From the NCBI GenBank assembly GCA_023488925.1, contig JAMDDA010000019.1, positions 1 to 19,396 on the forward strand: a stretch of DNA of 19,396 nt. The letters are read 5' to 3'. The DNA comes from Actinomycetota bacterium (GTDB lineage Bacteria; Actinomycetota; Thermoleophilia; RBG-16-64-13). The notes beneath the pieces were generated by a model. The model was not told the DNA's origin. It made no database searches and worked only from the letters and a program-made list of their open reading frames with translations. A program made the position numbers and the translations under genes. Positions 7,838 to 14,400 of the stretch are shown piece after piece (positions within the stretch are counted from its first letter, which is position 1; each line of letters begins with the position of its first letter).

Positions 7838-7919
7838 GGAACTGGTGCGCCACCAACGTTTCGAAGGTTGCCCGTCTGATCCTTCCTCGGCTGGCATACC
7901 GACTGGGAGCACCAGTTCC
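7838..7919. repeat. Perfect 11-bp inverted repeat spanning 82 bp
   Basis: GGAACTGGTGC (7838-7848) and GCACCAGTTCC (7909-7919) are exact reverse complements. The 60 bp between them contain a smaller dyad around TTCGAA (7860-7865, AAC...GTT). No gene is seen in the 175 bp from the lipoprotein stop to IS1182. It could be a structured RNA, an old element end or a protein site. Confidence 0.6.
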
Positions 7920-7944
7920 CACTCTGGACGATATGCTCCCCTAG

Positions 7945-7956
7945 GAGCCTGTCGGA
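7945..7956 (+). repeat. IS1182 left terminal inverted repeat
   Basis: GAGCCTGTCGGA, exact inverted match to 9516-9527, directly after CTAG. Confidence 0.88.
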
Positions 7957-8037
7957 AAAAACGAGATAGGGCAGGCCTCGACTCCTTCATGGTTGCCCGG
8001 TAGTCTGGCCGCAAAGCGACCAGGGAGGCAGCCAAGA

Positions 8038-9437
8038 ATGGCCCGGGAGTTCCTGCCCTATGACCTCGACAGCAGTACCTTCTGCCTCCCAGTCTCAAGG
8101 AGTGGGTGCCCGCAGGCCACCTGATCTTCTTCGTCTCCGATGTGGTCGACTCGCTCGATCTTTCCCCGATTATGCGGGAATACGAGAAAGACGAGCTGCG
8201 CGGCCGCCCCGGATATCACCCGGCCCTGCTCCTCAAACTCCTCATCTACGGCTACTGCCAGGGCAAGACCTCTTCCCGCAAACTGGAGCGGGCCACCTAC
8301 GAGGAGGTGCCCTACCGGGTCCTTTGCGCCAACCAGCACCCCGACCACGACTCCATCGCCGCCTTTCGCAAGCGCCACCTTCCCGCCCTCGGCCACCTCT
8401 TTACCCAGGTCCTTAGGCTCTGCCGGGAGTCCGGCCTGGTCAAGCTGGGCCATGTGGCCTTGGACGGCAGCAAGGTGAAAGCCAATGCTTCCAAGCACAA
8501 GGCCATGAGCTACGCCCGCCTCTGTCGAGCAGAAGAGGAACTCAAGAAGGAGGTTGAGCGCCTCCTGGCCGAAGCTGAGCGCCGGGACCGGGAAGAGGAC
8601 CGCCTCTACGGAGATGCGCGCGGAGACGAGCTGCCGGATGAGCTCGCTTTCCGCGAGAGCCGCCTAAAGAAGATCCAGGAGGCCAAGGCCGCTTTAGAAG
8701 CCGAGGCCCGCCAACAGGCCCAAGAGGAGGCCCGCCGCCAAGAAGAGCGCACCAAGGAACGCGAGAAGAAAGAAACCGCCCGGGGTCGCCGCTTCGGCGG
8801 ACGTCCGCCCCGCATCCCCGATCCGAAGCAGGCCGTGCCCAAACCCGAAAAGCAGAAGAACTTCACCGATCCCGAGTCCTGCCTCATGGTGGACGGCGCC
8901 ACCGGGGGCTTGATCCAGGCCTATAACGCCCAGCTCGCCGTGGATGAGGCACACCAGGTGATCGTGGCCTGCGCCTTAAGCGCCCAGCCGAGTGACACGG
9001 TGGGATTTCTCCCCTTGCTTGCGGAGATAAAGACCCGGGTCGGGTGCCACCCGGAGAAGGTGTCGGCCGACTCCGGCTTCTACAGCCGGGCTAACCTTCT
9101 TGAGGCAGAAGCCCGGGGTCTTGACTGCTATATCCCCCCAGCGCGGCCGGTCAGAGACTCTTTAGCCGGGAAAATGCGGGAGAAACTAAGAAGCCAGGCG
9201 GGCCAGGACCTCTACCGGCGGCGAAAGGCGGTGGTCGAGCCGGTCTTCGGCCAGATAAAACAGGCTCGGGGTTTTCGCCGGTTCAGCTTTCGGGGGCTGG
9301 AGGCCGTATGTGAGGAGTGGCGTCTCATCTGTCTCACCCACAACCTCCTCAAGTTGTTCAGAGCTCGGGGTGTGCGTGAAACCGGCCTAGGAGGGGGGAA
9401 GGACTCCTCTTCGCAGGCAGTCAGCCCAGCCCGATAG
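8038..9437 (+). pseudogene. IS1182-family DDE transposase, N-terminal frameshift
   Basis: ATG 8038 opens MAREFLPYDLDSSTF, the typical start of IS1182 transposases. The frame then changes at about 8080, and the rest LPPSLKEWVPAGHLIFFVSD continues to 9437. Adding one T (TTCTG to TTTCTG) restores TFLPPSL, so one base is missing. The remaining protein is intact: LRGRPGYHPALLLKLLIYGY, the first catalytic Asp in HVALDGSKVKANASKHKAMS, the second in SADSGFYSRANL, and the Glu in RRRKAVVEPVFGQIKQARGF. A long Lys/Glu-rich coiled coil (about 8535-8800) interrupts the catalytic domain, as usual here. GTG 8106 could start a version lacking about 22 residues. AGGGAGG upstream serves the ATG. Confidence 0.88.
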
Positions 9438-9515
9438 GGGCTTCAACCGCGCGCAAGCCGAACCGGCCAACTATGAGACCGATGTCCTGCCCGGTCCTCC
9501 CGCCCGGCGTGATTG

Positions 9516-9527
9516 TCCGACAGGCTC
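9516..9527 (-). repeat. IS1182 right terminal inverted repeat
   Basis: TCCGACAGGCTC, exact inverted match to 7945-7956, directly before CTAG. The 113 bp to the right, up to the pilin stop at 9645, show no gene. Confidence 0.88.
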
Positions 9528-9644
9528 CTAGTTCGGGTCCGGACCGCACACCTCACGAGGACCCACGGGGACCGCACCGAGGAGGCTGCCGAAGAACCCG
9601 GTACTGCGCCACGCACGGCTGCATCGCACATCCACCCCTCCCGT

Positions 9645-10268
9645 CTACCAACCCCGGCTTCCCGCTCCATCGACCACCTTGACCTTCACGTAACCGGTAT
9701 CACCCAAGGTGACCGTGTTGATCTGGATCCCGAAAATGTTGCCGCTCTGACTCTTCGTGGCGATGTCCACGATCGAGGGAGACTCGAGATAGTAGGCCAC
9801 CTGGTGCTGTGCGGCCGACGCCGCCACTCCCCCGCTCACCCACGCGGGCGACGTCGTGACCAGATCGGAGCCGGCGGCCATCCACATGATAGTGGGCTCC
9901 AGAGAGGCGAGCTCCGTGGCCTGCACAGCGGTGTAGTCGCCTGCATCCACAAAAGCCGTCTGCATGACAGTCAGGGCGTTGCGCACCAAGACCATAGCCG
10001 CCGAATCCTGGGCGCGCTCACGTTGGGAGAGGTAGGTGGGAATGACCATGGCCGCCAACATGCCCATGATGGTGACGACGACGAGCAGCTCGATCAGCGT
10101 GAAGCCGGCCTCCGTGAACGAACAGGCTCGGGTGCGGGCATATGCCCCCGGGAACCTGGGTCTGCCCGCGGCGGCCAGCGCGCTAACTCCCCCCCGCCGG
10201 CCGGCGAGCCCGCACAGCCTGCGCTTCCCCCGTCCGCCCTTGCCTGTCGAGAAGCCCAGCCAGTGCAT
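9645..10268 (-). CDS. Type IV pilin (second, paralogous)
   Basis: A type IV prepilin with the cleavage/methylation motif EAG/FTLIELLVVVTIMGML. Gly is at 10106-10104, Phe+1 at 10103 and Glu+5 is present; the mature protein is 152 residues with one N-terminal hydrophobic helix. The body (VRNALTVMQTAFVDAGDYTA) is paralogous to the pilin at 10895-11380. The start is uncertain. The only in-frame ATG (10268) gives an atypical 55-residue leader overlapping the TPR gene by 86 bp. An out-of-frame ATG at 10141, behind CCGGGGG, would give the short Arg-rich leader typical of prepilins if one base were added before the Gly codon. Expressed after the TPR gene, probably from the same transcript. Confidence 0.82.
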   Translation of the reverse strand: MHWLGFSTGKGGRGKRRLCGLAGRRGGVSALAAAGRPRFPGAYARTRACSFTEAGFTLIELLVVVTIMGMLAAMVIPTYLSQRERAQDSAAMVLVRNALTVMQTAFVDAGDYTAVQATELASLEPTIMWMAAGSDLVTTSPAWVSGGVAASAAQHQVAYYLESPSIVDIATKSQSGNIFGIQINTVTLGDTGYVKVKVVDGAGSRGW

Positions 10269-10797
10269 CGTACGCTCTCCCATAGGTCGGATCGACGGCA
10301 ATGGCCCTCCGGTACGCGGCCTCCGCCTGAGCTGTCTCTCCGGCCTCCGCGAGGGCTTGACCGGCGAAGACCCAATGCTTCCCGGTCGGGTCCAAGTCGG
10401 CCGCCTCCCGCAAGCGCGCAGCCGCTTCCCGTGGTCTTCCTTGATGGTTGAGATAATTGAATCCAAGCTCGATGCGAACCTGTACCTCACGTGGGTCGAT
10501 GCGCACAAGCTCCTCCTGGTACGGAAGCGCCTCATCGTATCGTTGGGCTACCCAGAGGCTCGAGGCAAGCCCCCGCAGGGCCTCTTCGTTCCCGGGATCG
10601 TTGGATAGGACCGCTTTGTATACTTCCACCGCGCCCGTTATGTCGCCGCTGCGCTCCAGGTCTCTCGCTTCCGCCAGCCGGTCCGTGCAACCGGAAACGC
10701 CGAGTGCGACCCAAAGCACGATGAGCACACCGACTTTCAGAGGCCCGAAACGCGGTCGAGATTCATGACGTGACCGGTCCAACGACAAGGCAACCAT
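10183..10797 (-). CDS. TPR-repeat lipoprotein
   Basis: A 204-residue lipoprotein. The membrane segment VGVLIVLWVALGVSGC ends at Cys37 (lipobox GVSGC). About four tetratricopeptide repeats fill the rest, with TPR-like spacing: DITGAVEVYKAVLSNDPGNE, YDEALPYQEELVRIDPREVQ, REAAARLREAADLDPTGKHW, TAQAEAAYRRAIAVDPTYGR. Such proteins act as scaffolds; a PilF/PilW-like role in pilus assembly is plausible from position between two pilin genes, but not shown. The ATG at 10797 opens the frame. Its stop region lies in a run of seven G at 10192-10198. It sits downstream of a strong hairpin that separates it from the first pilin. Confidence 0.85.
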   Translation of the reverse strand: MVALSLDRSRHESRPRFGPLKVGVLIVLWVALGVSGCTDRLAEARDLERSGDITGAVEVYKAVLSNDPGNEEALRGLASSLWVAQRYDEALPYQEELVRIDPREVQVRIELGFNYLNHQGRPREAAARLREAADLDPTGKHWVFAGQALAEAGETAQAEAAYRRAIAVDPTYGRAYDALAGLLDRQGRTGEAQAVRARRPAGGS

Positions 10798-10842
10798 CCA
10801 TTACTCGAACAAAGGCTGGTGAGCGGCGCTTCAGATAGCCGG

Positions 10843-10868
10843 CGGGCGGCGACCAAGGTCGCCGCCCG
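10843..10868 (-). terminator. Strong hairpin after the first pilin
   Basis: CGGGCGGCGACC (10843-10854) and GGTCGCCGCCCG (10857-10868) are perfect complements, a very stable stem just 26 bp past the pilin stop. No T-tract follows. It could attenuate transcription into the TPR gene and the second pilin, or protect the 3' end of the pilin message. Confidence 0.65.
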
Positions 10869-10894
10869 CTCGGGAGGTGAGATCGCACTCCGGC

Positions 10895-11380
10895 TTACCA
10901 GGCGGTAACGGAGCCGTTCTTGTAGTACGTCACACCAGGGTTGATGCCATCGATCGCCGCTGCGCTCTTGTTTACCCGGACACCCCAGGTGTTCCCCGAG
11001 GCGGCAAGCGACCCCATGCCGTACGTGGCGGCGTTGGCGCTGTAGAAGTTCACCGCGTTCGAGGCGGTCGCGGCGGTCGGGGCGGTCGCGGCGGTCGCCT
11101 CATCGCTGGCGGCCGTGAACGTGATGGCCGGTTCGATGGCGGTCAGCATGGTAGCGGTGATGGTGTTGAAGGCCCGCGTGTCCACGAACGCCGACTCCAT
11201 GGCAGTCATGCCGTTACGCACCAGGGACTTCGCGGCCGCATCCTGGGCCTTCTGCCGTTGGCCCAGGAAGGTGGGGATGGCGATAGCGGCCAGGATGGCG
11301 ATGATGATGATCACCACCAGGAGCTCGATGAGGGTGAAGCCGCCTTCGCCCTGCATCCTACTGCGGATCTTGCCCAACAT
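10895..11380 (-). CDS. pilA: Type IV major pilin
   Basis: A 161-residue prepilin. The 14-residue leader MLGKIRSRMQGEGG is cleaved before FTLIELLVVIIIIAILAAIA (Glu+5 present), giving the hydrophobic helix that packs in the pilus core; TFLGQRQKAQDAAAKSLVRN continues the helix. The C-terminal half is a Thr/Ala-rich globular domain with a low-complexity ATAATAP stretch coded by a GC-rich repeat at about 11062-11100. ATG 11380 has an ideal AAGGAGGT 7 nt upstream. It is the first gene behind the c-di-GMP-I riboswitch, which fits the known coupling of c-di-GMP to pilus genes. It would be the main pilus subunit, processed by a PilD-type peptidase not in this window. Confidence 0.92.
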   Translation of the reverse strand: MLGKIRSRMQGEGGFTLIELLVVIIIIAILAAIAIPTFLGQRQKAQDAAAKSLVRNGMTAMESAFVDTRAFNTITATMLTAIEPAITFTAASDEATAATAPTAATASNAVNFYSANAATYGMGSLAASGNTWGVRVNKSAAAIDGINPGVTYYKNGSVTAW

Positions 11381-11424
11381 GTGCCGACCTCCTTAGTCGA
11401 ACCTCTTTCCGCTCGGCACGCGGC

Positions 11425-11463
11425 AAACGAAAGGTCTGCGGCGCGCCAGGCAAACCACAGACC
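11425..11463 (-). terminator. Riboswitch-controlled terminator hairpin
   Basis: On the minus strand, GGTCTGTGG (11463-11455) pairs with CCGCAGACC (11441-11433), nine pairs with one G-T. TTTCGTTT (11432-11425) follows. It sits between the aptamer and the pilin start, about 45 nt before the ATG. Its 5' arm and loop carry GTGGTTTGCC (11458-11449), complementary to the aptamer. Confidence 0.7.
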
Positions 11464-11472
11464 CGGTGGTCC

Positions 11473-11547
11473 GGTGGCAGTCCAGCCGGCCTCGGGGGCC
11501 CTGTGACTTTGCGCCCCACCCTCGCGAGTGGTTTGCCCTGTTTCACC
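11473..11547 (-). promoter_or_regulatory. c-di-GMP-I (GEMM-I) riboswitch aptamer
   Basis: Read on the minus strand, the class I c-di-GMP aptamer blocks appear in order. CAGGGCAAACC is at 11540-11530. A hairpin CACTC-GCGA-GGGTG follows, with the GNRA tetraloop that docks in this class. GGGGCGCAAAG (11518-11508) comes next, then GGGCC and a short P3 hairpin. GGTG (11547-11544) and CACC (11476-11473) close the aptamer. The class is known upstream of pilin and motility genes. It binds the second messenger cyclic di-GMP in the nascent mRNA and here controls the major pilin. Confidence 0.9.
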
Positions 11548-11706
11548 TTCGCTCCTAGTATGCCCACCCTCTTGAACCTTAGACGACTTCTTCGCCCTCT
11601 GGTGGAATTGCCGCCGGCGTCGAGGAGGACAGCCTGGGAGCGTCGCTACGGGCTATCGGCAGCGTAGCGGGGAACTTTAGAGCTTTCCCATCGAACCTTG
11701 GGCGCA

Positions 11707-11742
11707 CATTGGCGGCATGACCGGCATTGGCGGCATGACCGG
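11707..11742. repeat. 18-bp perfect tandem repeat, two copies
   Basis: CATTGGCGGCATGACCGG occurs at 11707-11724 and again at 11725-11742. It lies in the 170-bp non-coding stretch between the riboswitch leader and the winged-helix gene. No gene or other feature was recognised in that stretch. Confidence 0.85.
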
Positions 11743-11754
11743 CCGATTGGGGCC

Positions 11755-12093
11755 TCAACGGCTGAGATTCTCCAACAGCCGGGTCAACACGAAGAGTCGA
11801 TCCTTCTGGTCCTTCACCGCCTCCGCAAAGAGGCGCAGGCCCCCACGGATCTCCGGCGTATCGACGAGCCGCCACCCGCCCGCTTCCGCGCCCGCCAATA
11901 CCCCCAACCGCTCCAGCTCCTGCGCGGCGGCGGCCAGCTCTTCCACGCGGCGACCGATGTCTCGGGCGAGATCAGTCGCGTCGACCCGACCGTCCGGATG
12001 GGCTGCGAAGTACATGAGGATGTCCCAGGCCTCGAAGGAGACGACATAGGCGTCTACAAAGGCGACCAGTTTCCCGCGTTCCCCGGTGTCCAT
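11755..12093 (-). CDS. Small winged-helix-type regulator
   Basis: A 112-residue cytoplasmic protein. Residues about 20-75 look like a winged helix-turn-helix: AWDILMYFAAHPDGRVDATDLARDI, then VEELAAAAQELERLGVLAG, then the wing GGWRLVDT. The C-terminal part is a helix (LRLFAEAVKDQKDRLFVLTRLLENL) that could mediate dimerisation. The ATG at 12093 has GGAG 8 nt upstream. It is divergent from the NUDIX gene across 88 bp, the usual layout for a regulator and its target, but the target is inferred only from position. Alternatively it is a small non-DNA-binding wHTH protein. Confidence 0.7.
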   Translation of the reverse strand: MDTGERGKLVAFVDAYVVSFEAWDILMYFAAHPDGRVDATDLARDIGRRVEELAAAAQELERLGVLAGAEAGGWRLVDTPEIRGGLRLFAEAVKDQKDRLFVLTRLLENLSR

Positions 12094-12181
12094 GCCCGCG
12101 CTCCGCCTCTCCCTCTACTCCCTGGGCCGTTCTTTCGGTACATTCTAATAACATCGGTGAACGAAGTCGAGGACAACCGAG

Positions 12182-12709
12182 GTGCGCAGGATACCGGTGA
12201 TTGCGGCGAACAATCGTGACAGTCGATCCCGGGCGGGAAAACCGCGACCGGTGGTACGGGCCGCAGCCTTCATCGTCAGGGAGGGTGCCGTCCTCTTGGT
12301 GCGGCAGAAGAAGGGGGACGCCACCTACTGGCTCCTCCCGGGAGGACGGGTGAACCATGGAGAGACGCTCGTGCAGGCGGTGGTACGCGAGCTGCGGGAG
12401 GAGCTGTGCCTCGAAGTGGCGGTACGCACACCGCCCCTCGGTCTCGCCGAGAACATCCCGCCGCATGCGTCCAGCGGTCGCCACGGGATCACAGTGGTGT
12501 TCGCTGCGGATATCACCGGCGAAGATCAGCCCCGACCCGGTGACCCGGCTGTGAGAGAGTATCGGTGGATCACCGCGGACGAGCTCCCGGGGCTGACGGT
12601 GCACCCTCCCATCCACGATCTCCTGGGAGAATGGCTGCGTCACCTGTCGGGGGAGTCCCGGATGGATCCGCCCCCCTTCCGGTACGCGGGCCCCCGCTGG
12701 GCCGATTGA
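12182..12709 (+). CDS. NUDIX hydrolase
   Basis: A 175-residue NUDIX protein. The box reads GRVNHGETLVQAVVRELREE with CL following (residues 55-77). It fits GX5EX7REUXEEXGU with all metal-binding Glu residues present, but Cys76 replaces the usual Gly. Typical flanking elements are seen: VRAAAFIVREGAVLLVRQKK before the box, and VREYRWITADELPGL after it. Substrate cannot be told; it would hydrolyse a nucleoside-diphosphate derivative such as an oxidised nucleotide or NDP-sugar. GTG 12182 is used; a later GTG at 12197 is possible. It is divergent from the winged-helix gene, and upstream of, but not obviously part of, the pilin-like genes. Confidence 0.88.
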   Translation: MRRIPVIAANNRDSRSRAGKPRPVVRAAAFIVREGAVLLVRQKKGDATYWLLPGGRVNHGETLVQAVVRELREELCLEVAVRTPPLGLAENIPPHASSGRHGITVVFAADITGEDQPRPGDPAVREYRWITADELPGLTVHPPIHDLLGEWLRHLSGESRMDPPPFRYAGPRWAD

Positions 12710-12720
12710 CCGGCGGGGGC
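12690..12720 (+). terminator. Hairpin overlapping the NUDIX stop codon
   Basis: GCCCCCGCTGG (12690-12700) pairs with CCGGCGGGGGC (12710-12720), one G-T pair, 9-nt loop that contains the TGA. No T-tract follows. The next 164 bp to the pilin-like ATG show no gene; a weaker CCGCA/TGCGG hairpin followed by TCGTTTT lies at about 12795-12820. Confidence 0.5.
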
Positions 12721-12884
12721 CGGCAGCCTCGGCCGCACCCCGCGCATCCTGCCCGAGCGCCGTTCGTTGTAGTATCGGTGGGTAGACCGGCCGCCCGCAC
12801 TCAAGAAATGCGGTCGTTTTGCCGAGGAATATAGTGTCTCGCCCGCGACACGCCGGGGTCCGGCCTGCACCGAGAGGTAGGAAG

Positions 12885-14387
12885 ATGAGACGGACGCCTT
12901 CGACAAAAGGCTTCACGCTGATCGAAGTGATGGTGGCGGTCCTCCTTCTCGTGGTCGCCATGACCGGTTTCGTCCCCTTCTTTCTCAGCGGCCTGGAGAA
13001 GGCCAGCGCCGCCCGCTACAAGAGCGCAGCGACCAACATCGCCCGCCAGGTGATGGAGGAGATCCGCCAGCTCGACTACCGGGAGATCAAGGAGGATCCC
13101 AGCAACCCCAGCGACCCCACCAACCTCAGCAACCGCCTGGGCACGACGGCGACGCTCCGGGGCACCACCTTCACCATCGCCTATGCGGTCGAGAACTCGA
13201 TCTCGGGCGGCGGTCAGCTCAAGAAGGTGACCGTCACGGTCAGCTGGCCTTATCCCCCGGCGGTGTCCCCGGCGGTCGTCACTACCCTGATCCACCAGCA
13301 GTTCCTCGGGCCGCGCGGCTCCCGCCTCGAGCTCGTGAAGGTACCCGGTCAGGGCGACATCGTGGCCGATCCTCTGGGCACGCCCTTCCCTCTGCTCCAA
13401 GGCCGTATCCTCATGAAGTACCACGTGGCCCAGGCCGATTGGGACCTCGTCTACAGTAATCTCAACCAGCCGGGCATGGCCAAGCGGAACGTGTACATGC
13501 GCGCGGGCTTCGTGGACGACGCCGGCGCCTACGTCCCCCTGGGCAGCGCGGCCGCCGACTACAAGATCGACAACACCTACCTGACCTATACCACGGGCGC
13601 GGACGGCAAAGTCAACGACATCTTCTTCCAGTACGAGTTCGACGTCACCACCATCCCCGACGGCTACTGGGACATGCAGGCCGTGATTTTCAACGAGTAC
13701 GACCAGCCAGGCAACCTGTGGAACCTCCGCGTGCGCACGGACTCCGCCGCCCCCACGGCGCCGGCTACATTCACGGCGACGGCGCAGAACGACACGACCG
13801 TCGATCTCTCCTGGGTTCCCGGGGCCGAGCGTGACCGGGCCTCCTGGGTTCTCGGCCGGATGAAGCAGAACGGCGACGGCACCTGGCCGGCCGAGTTCAC
13901 CACGGTCGTCACCTTGAACGGGGTGGAGACTACATACAGGGATGTCGGCACCGTCGGCACCGTCGATCCTTGGGGCGACAGCGCCACGGGAATCACCAAC
14001 ACCTATCGCTACCAGCTCTACGCCATCGATCTTGGCGGCCGGCTGGGTGCACCCGCCACGGTCGACGTGCAACTGCCTCCCGCCACCACTACCACCACCC
14101 TCGACTCGAGCACGACCTCCTCGACGACTTCGACCACTCTCGCGTCCACCACGACCACCACCGCGCTCTACAGCGTGACCATCACCAACAACGACACAAG
14201 GCACCACGCCGTGGTCGTCAAGAACTCCGCCGGGTCCACGGTGTATTCCACGTCGCAGTTGAAGAAAGGCACGTCGGTCACCATCAGTAACCTGCCGGCC
14301 GACAGCTACAACATCTACCTGGATGGCAGTTCTACCCCGCACAAGTCCTTCACTCTGCCGGGTACTACGTCCGTCCAGTTGTTCTGA
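12885..14387 (+). CDS. Minor pilin / PilV-like protein with Fn3 domain and Thr-rich stalk
   Basis: A 500-residue prepilin. The 9-residue leader MRRTPSTKG is cleaved before FTLIEVMVAVLLLVVAMTGF, with Glu+5 present. The following helix (NIARQVMEEIRQLDYREIK) is PilV/GspI-like. Residues about 285-400 form a fibronectin-type III domain (APTAPATFTATAQNDTTVDL, then TYRYQLYAIDLGGRLGAP). A 30-residue Thr/Ser linker (about 14082-14165) and a final 70-residue beta-rich, PEGA-like domain (YSVTITNNDTRHHAVVVKNS) follow. Normal PilV proteins are 130-200 residues, so this is a large displayed minor pilin, perhaps a tip adhesin. ATG 12885 is preferred over upstream starts for its AGGTAGGAAG and the short leader. 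First gene of a three-gene set with pilW and pilX types. Confidence 0.88.
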   Translation: MRRTPSTKGFTLIEVMVAVLLLVVAMTGFVPFFLSGLEKASAARYKSAATNIARQVMEEIRQLDYREIKEDPSNPSDPTNLSNRLGTTATLRGTTFTIAYAVENSISGGGQLKKVTVTVSWPYPPAVSPAVVTTLIHQQFLGPRGSRLELVKVPGQGDIVADPLGTPFPLLQGRILMKYHVAQADWDLVYSNLNQPGMAKRNVYMRAGFVDDAGAYVPLGSAAADYKIDNTYLTYTTGADGKVNDIFFQYEFDVTTIPDGYWDMQAVIFNEYDQPGNLWNLRVRTDSAAPTAPATFTATAQNDTTVDLSWVPGAERDRASWVLGRMKQNGDGTWPAEFTTVVTLNGVETTYRDVGTVGTVDPWGDSATGITNTYRYQLYAIDLGGRLGAPATVDVQLPPATTTTTLDSSTTSSTTSTTLASTTTTTALYSVTITNNDTRHHAVVVKNSAGSTVYSTSQLKKGTSVTISNLPADSYNIYLDGSSTPHKSFTLPGTTSVQLF

Positions 14388-14400
14388 GCGGGATGACACG

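Larger units (their letters stand above)
7945..9527 (+). mobile_element. IS1182-family insertion sequence, complete with ends
   Basis: The element is 1,583 bp. The left end GAGCCTGTCGGA (7945-7956) is an exact inverted copy of the right end TCCGACAGGCTC (9516-9527). Both ends are flanked by CTAG (7941-7944 and 9528-9531), a palindromic 4-bp target duplication, or alternatively two more bases of terminal repeat on each side. IS1182 elements favour palindromic targets. It carries one transposase gene. It sits between the lipoprotein block and the pilin locus. Confidence 0.88.

Noticed and set aside
11062..11100. GC-rich repeats in the pilin, considered as CRISPR or regulatory repeats
   Set aside because: In-frame Ala/Thr codon repeats within a clear pilin gene; no spacer structure.
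12710..12884. A second c-di-GMP aptamer before the minor-pilin operon
   Set aside because: Neither GGGCAAACC nor CGCAAAG core blocks are present.
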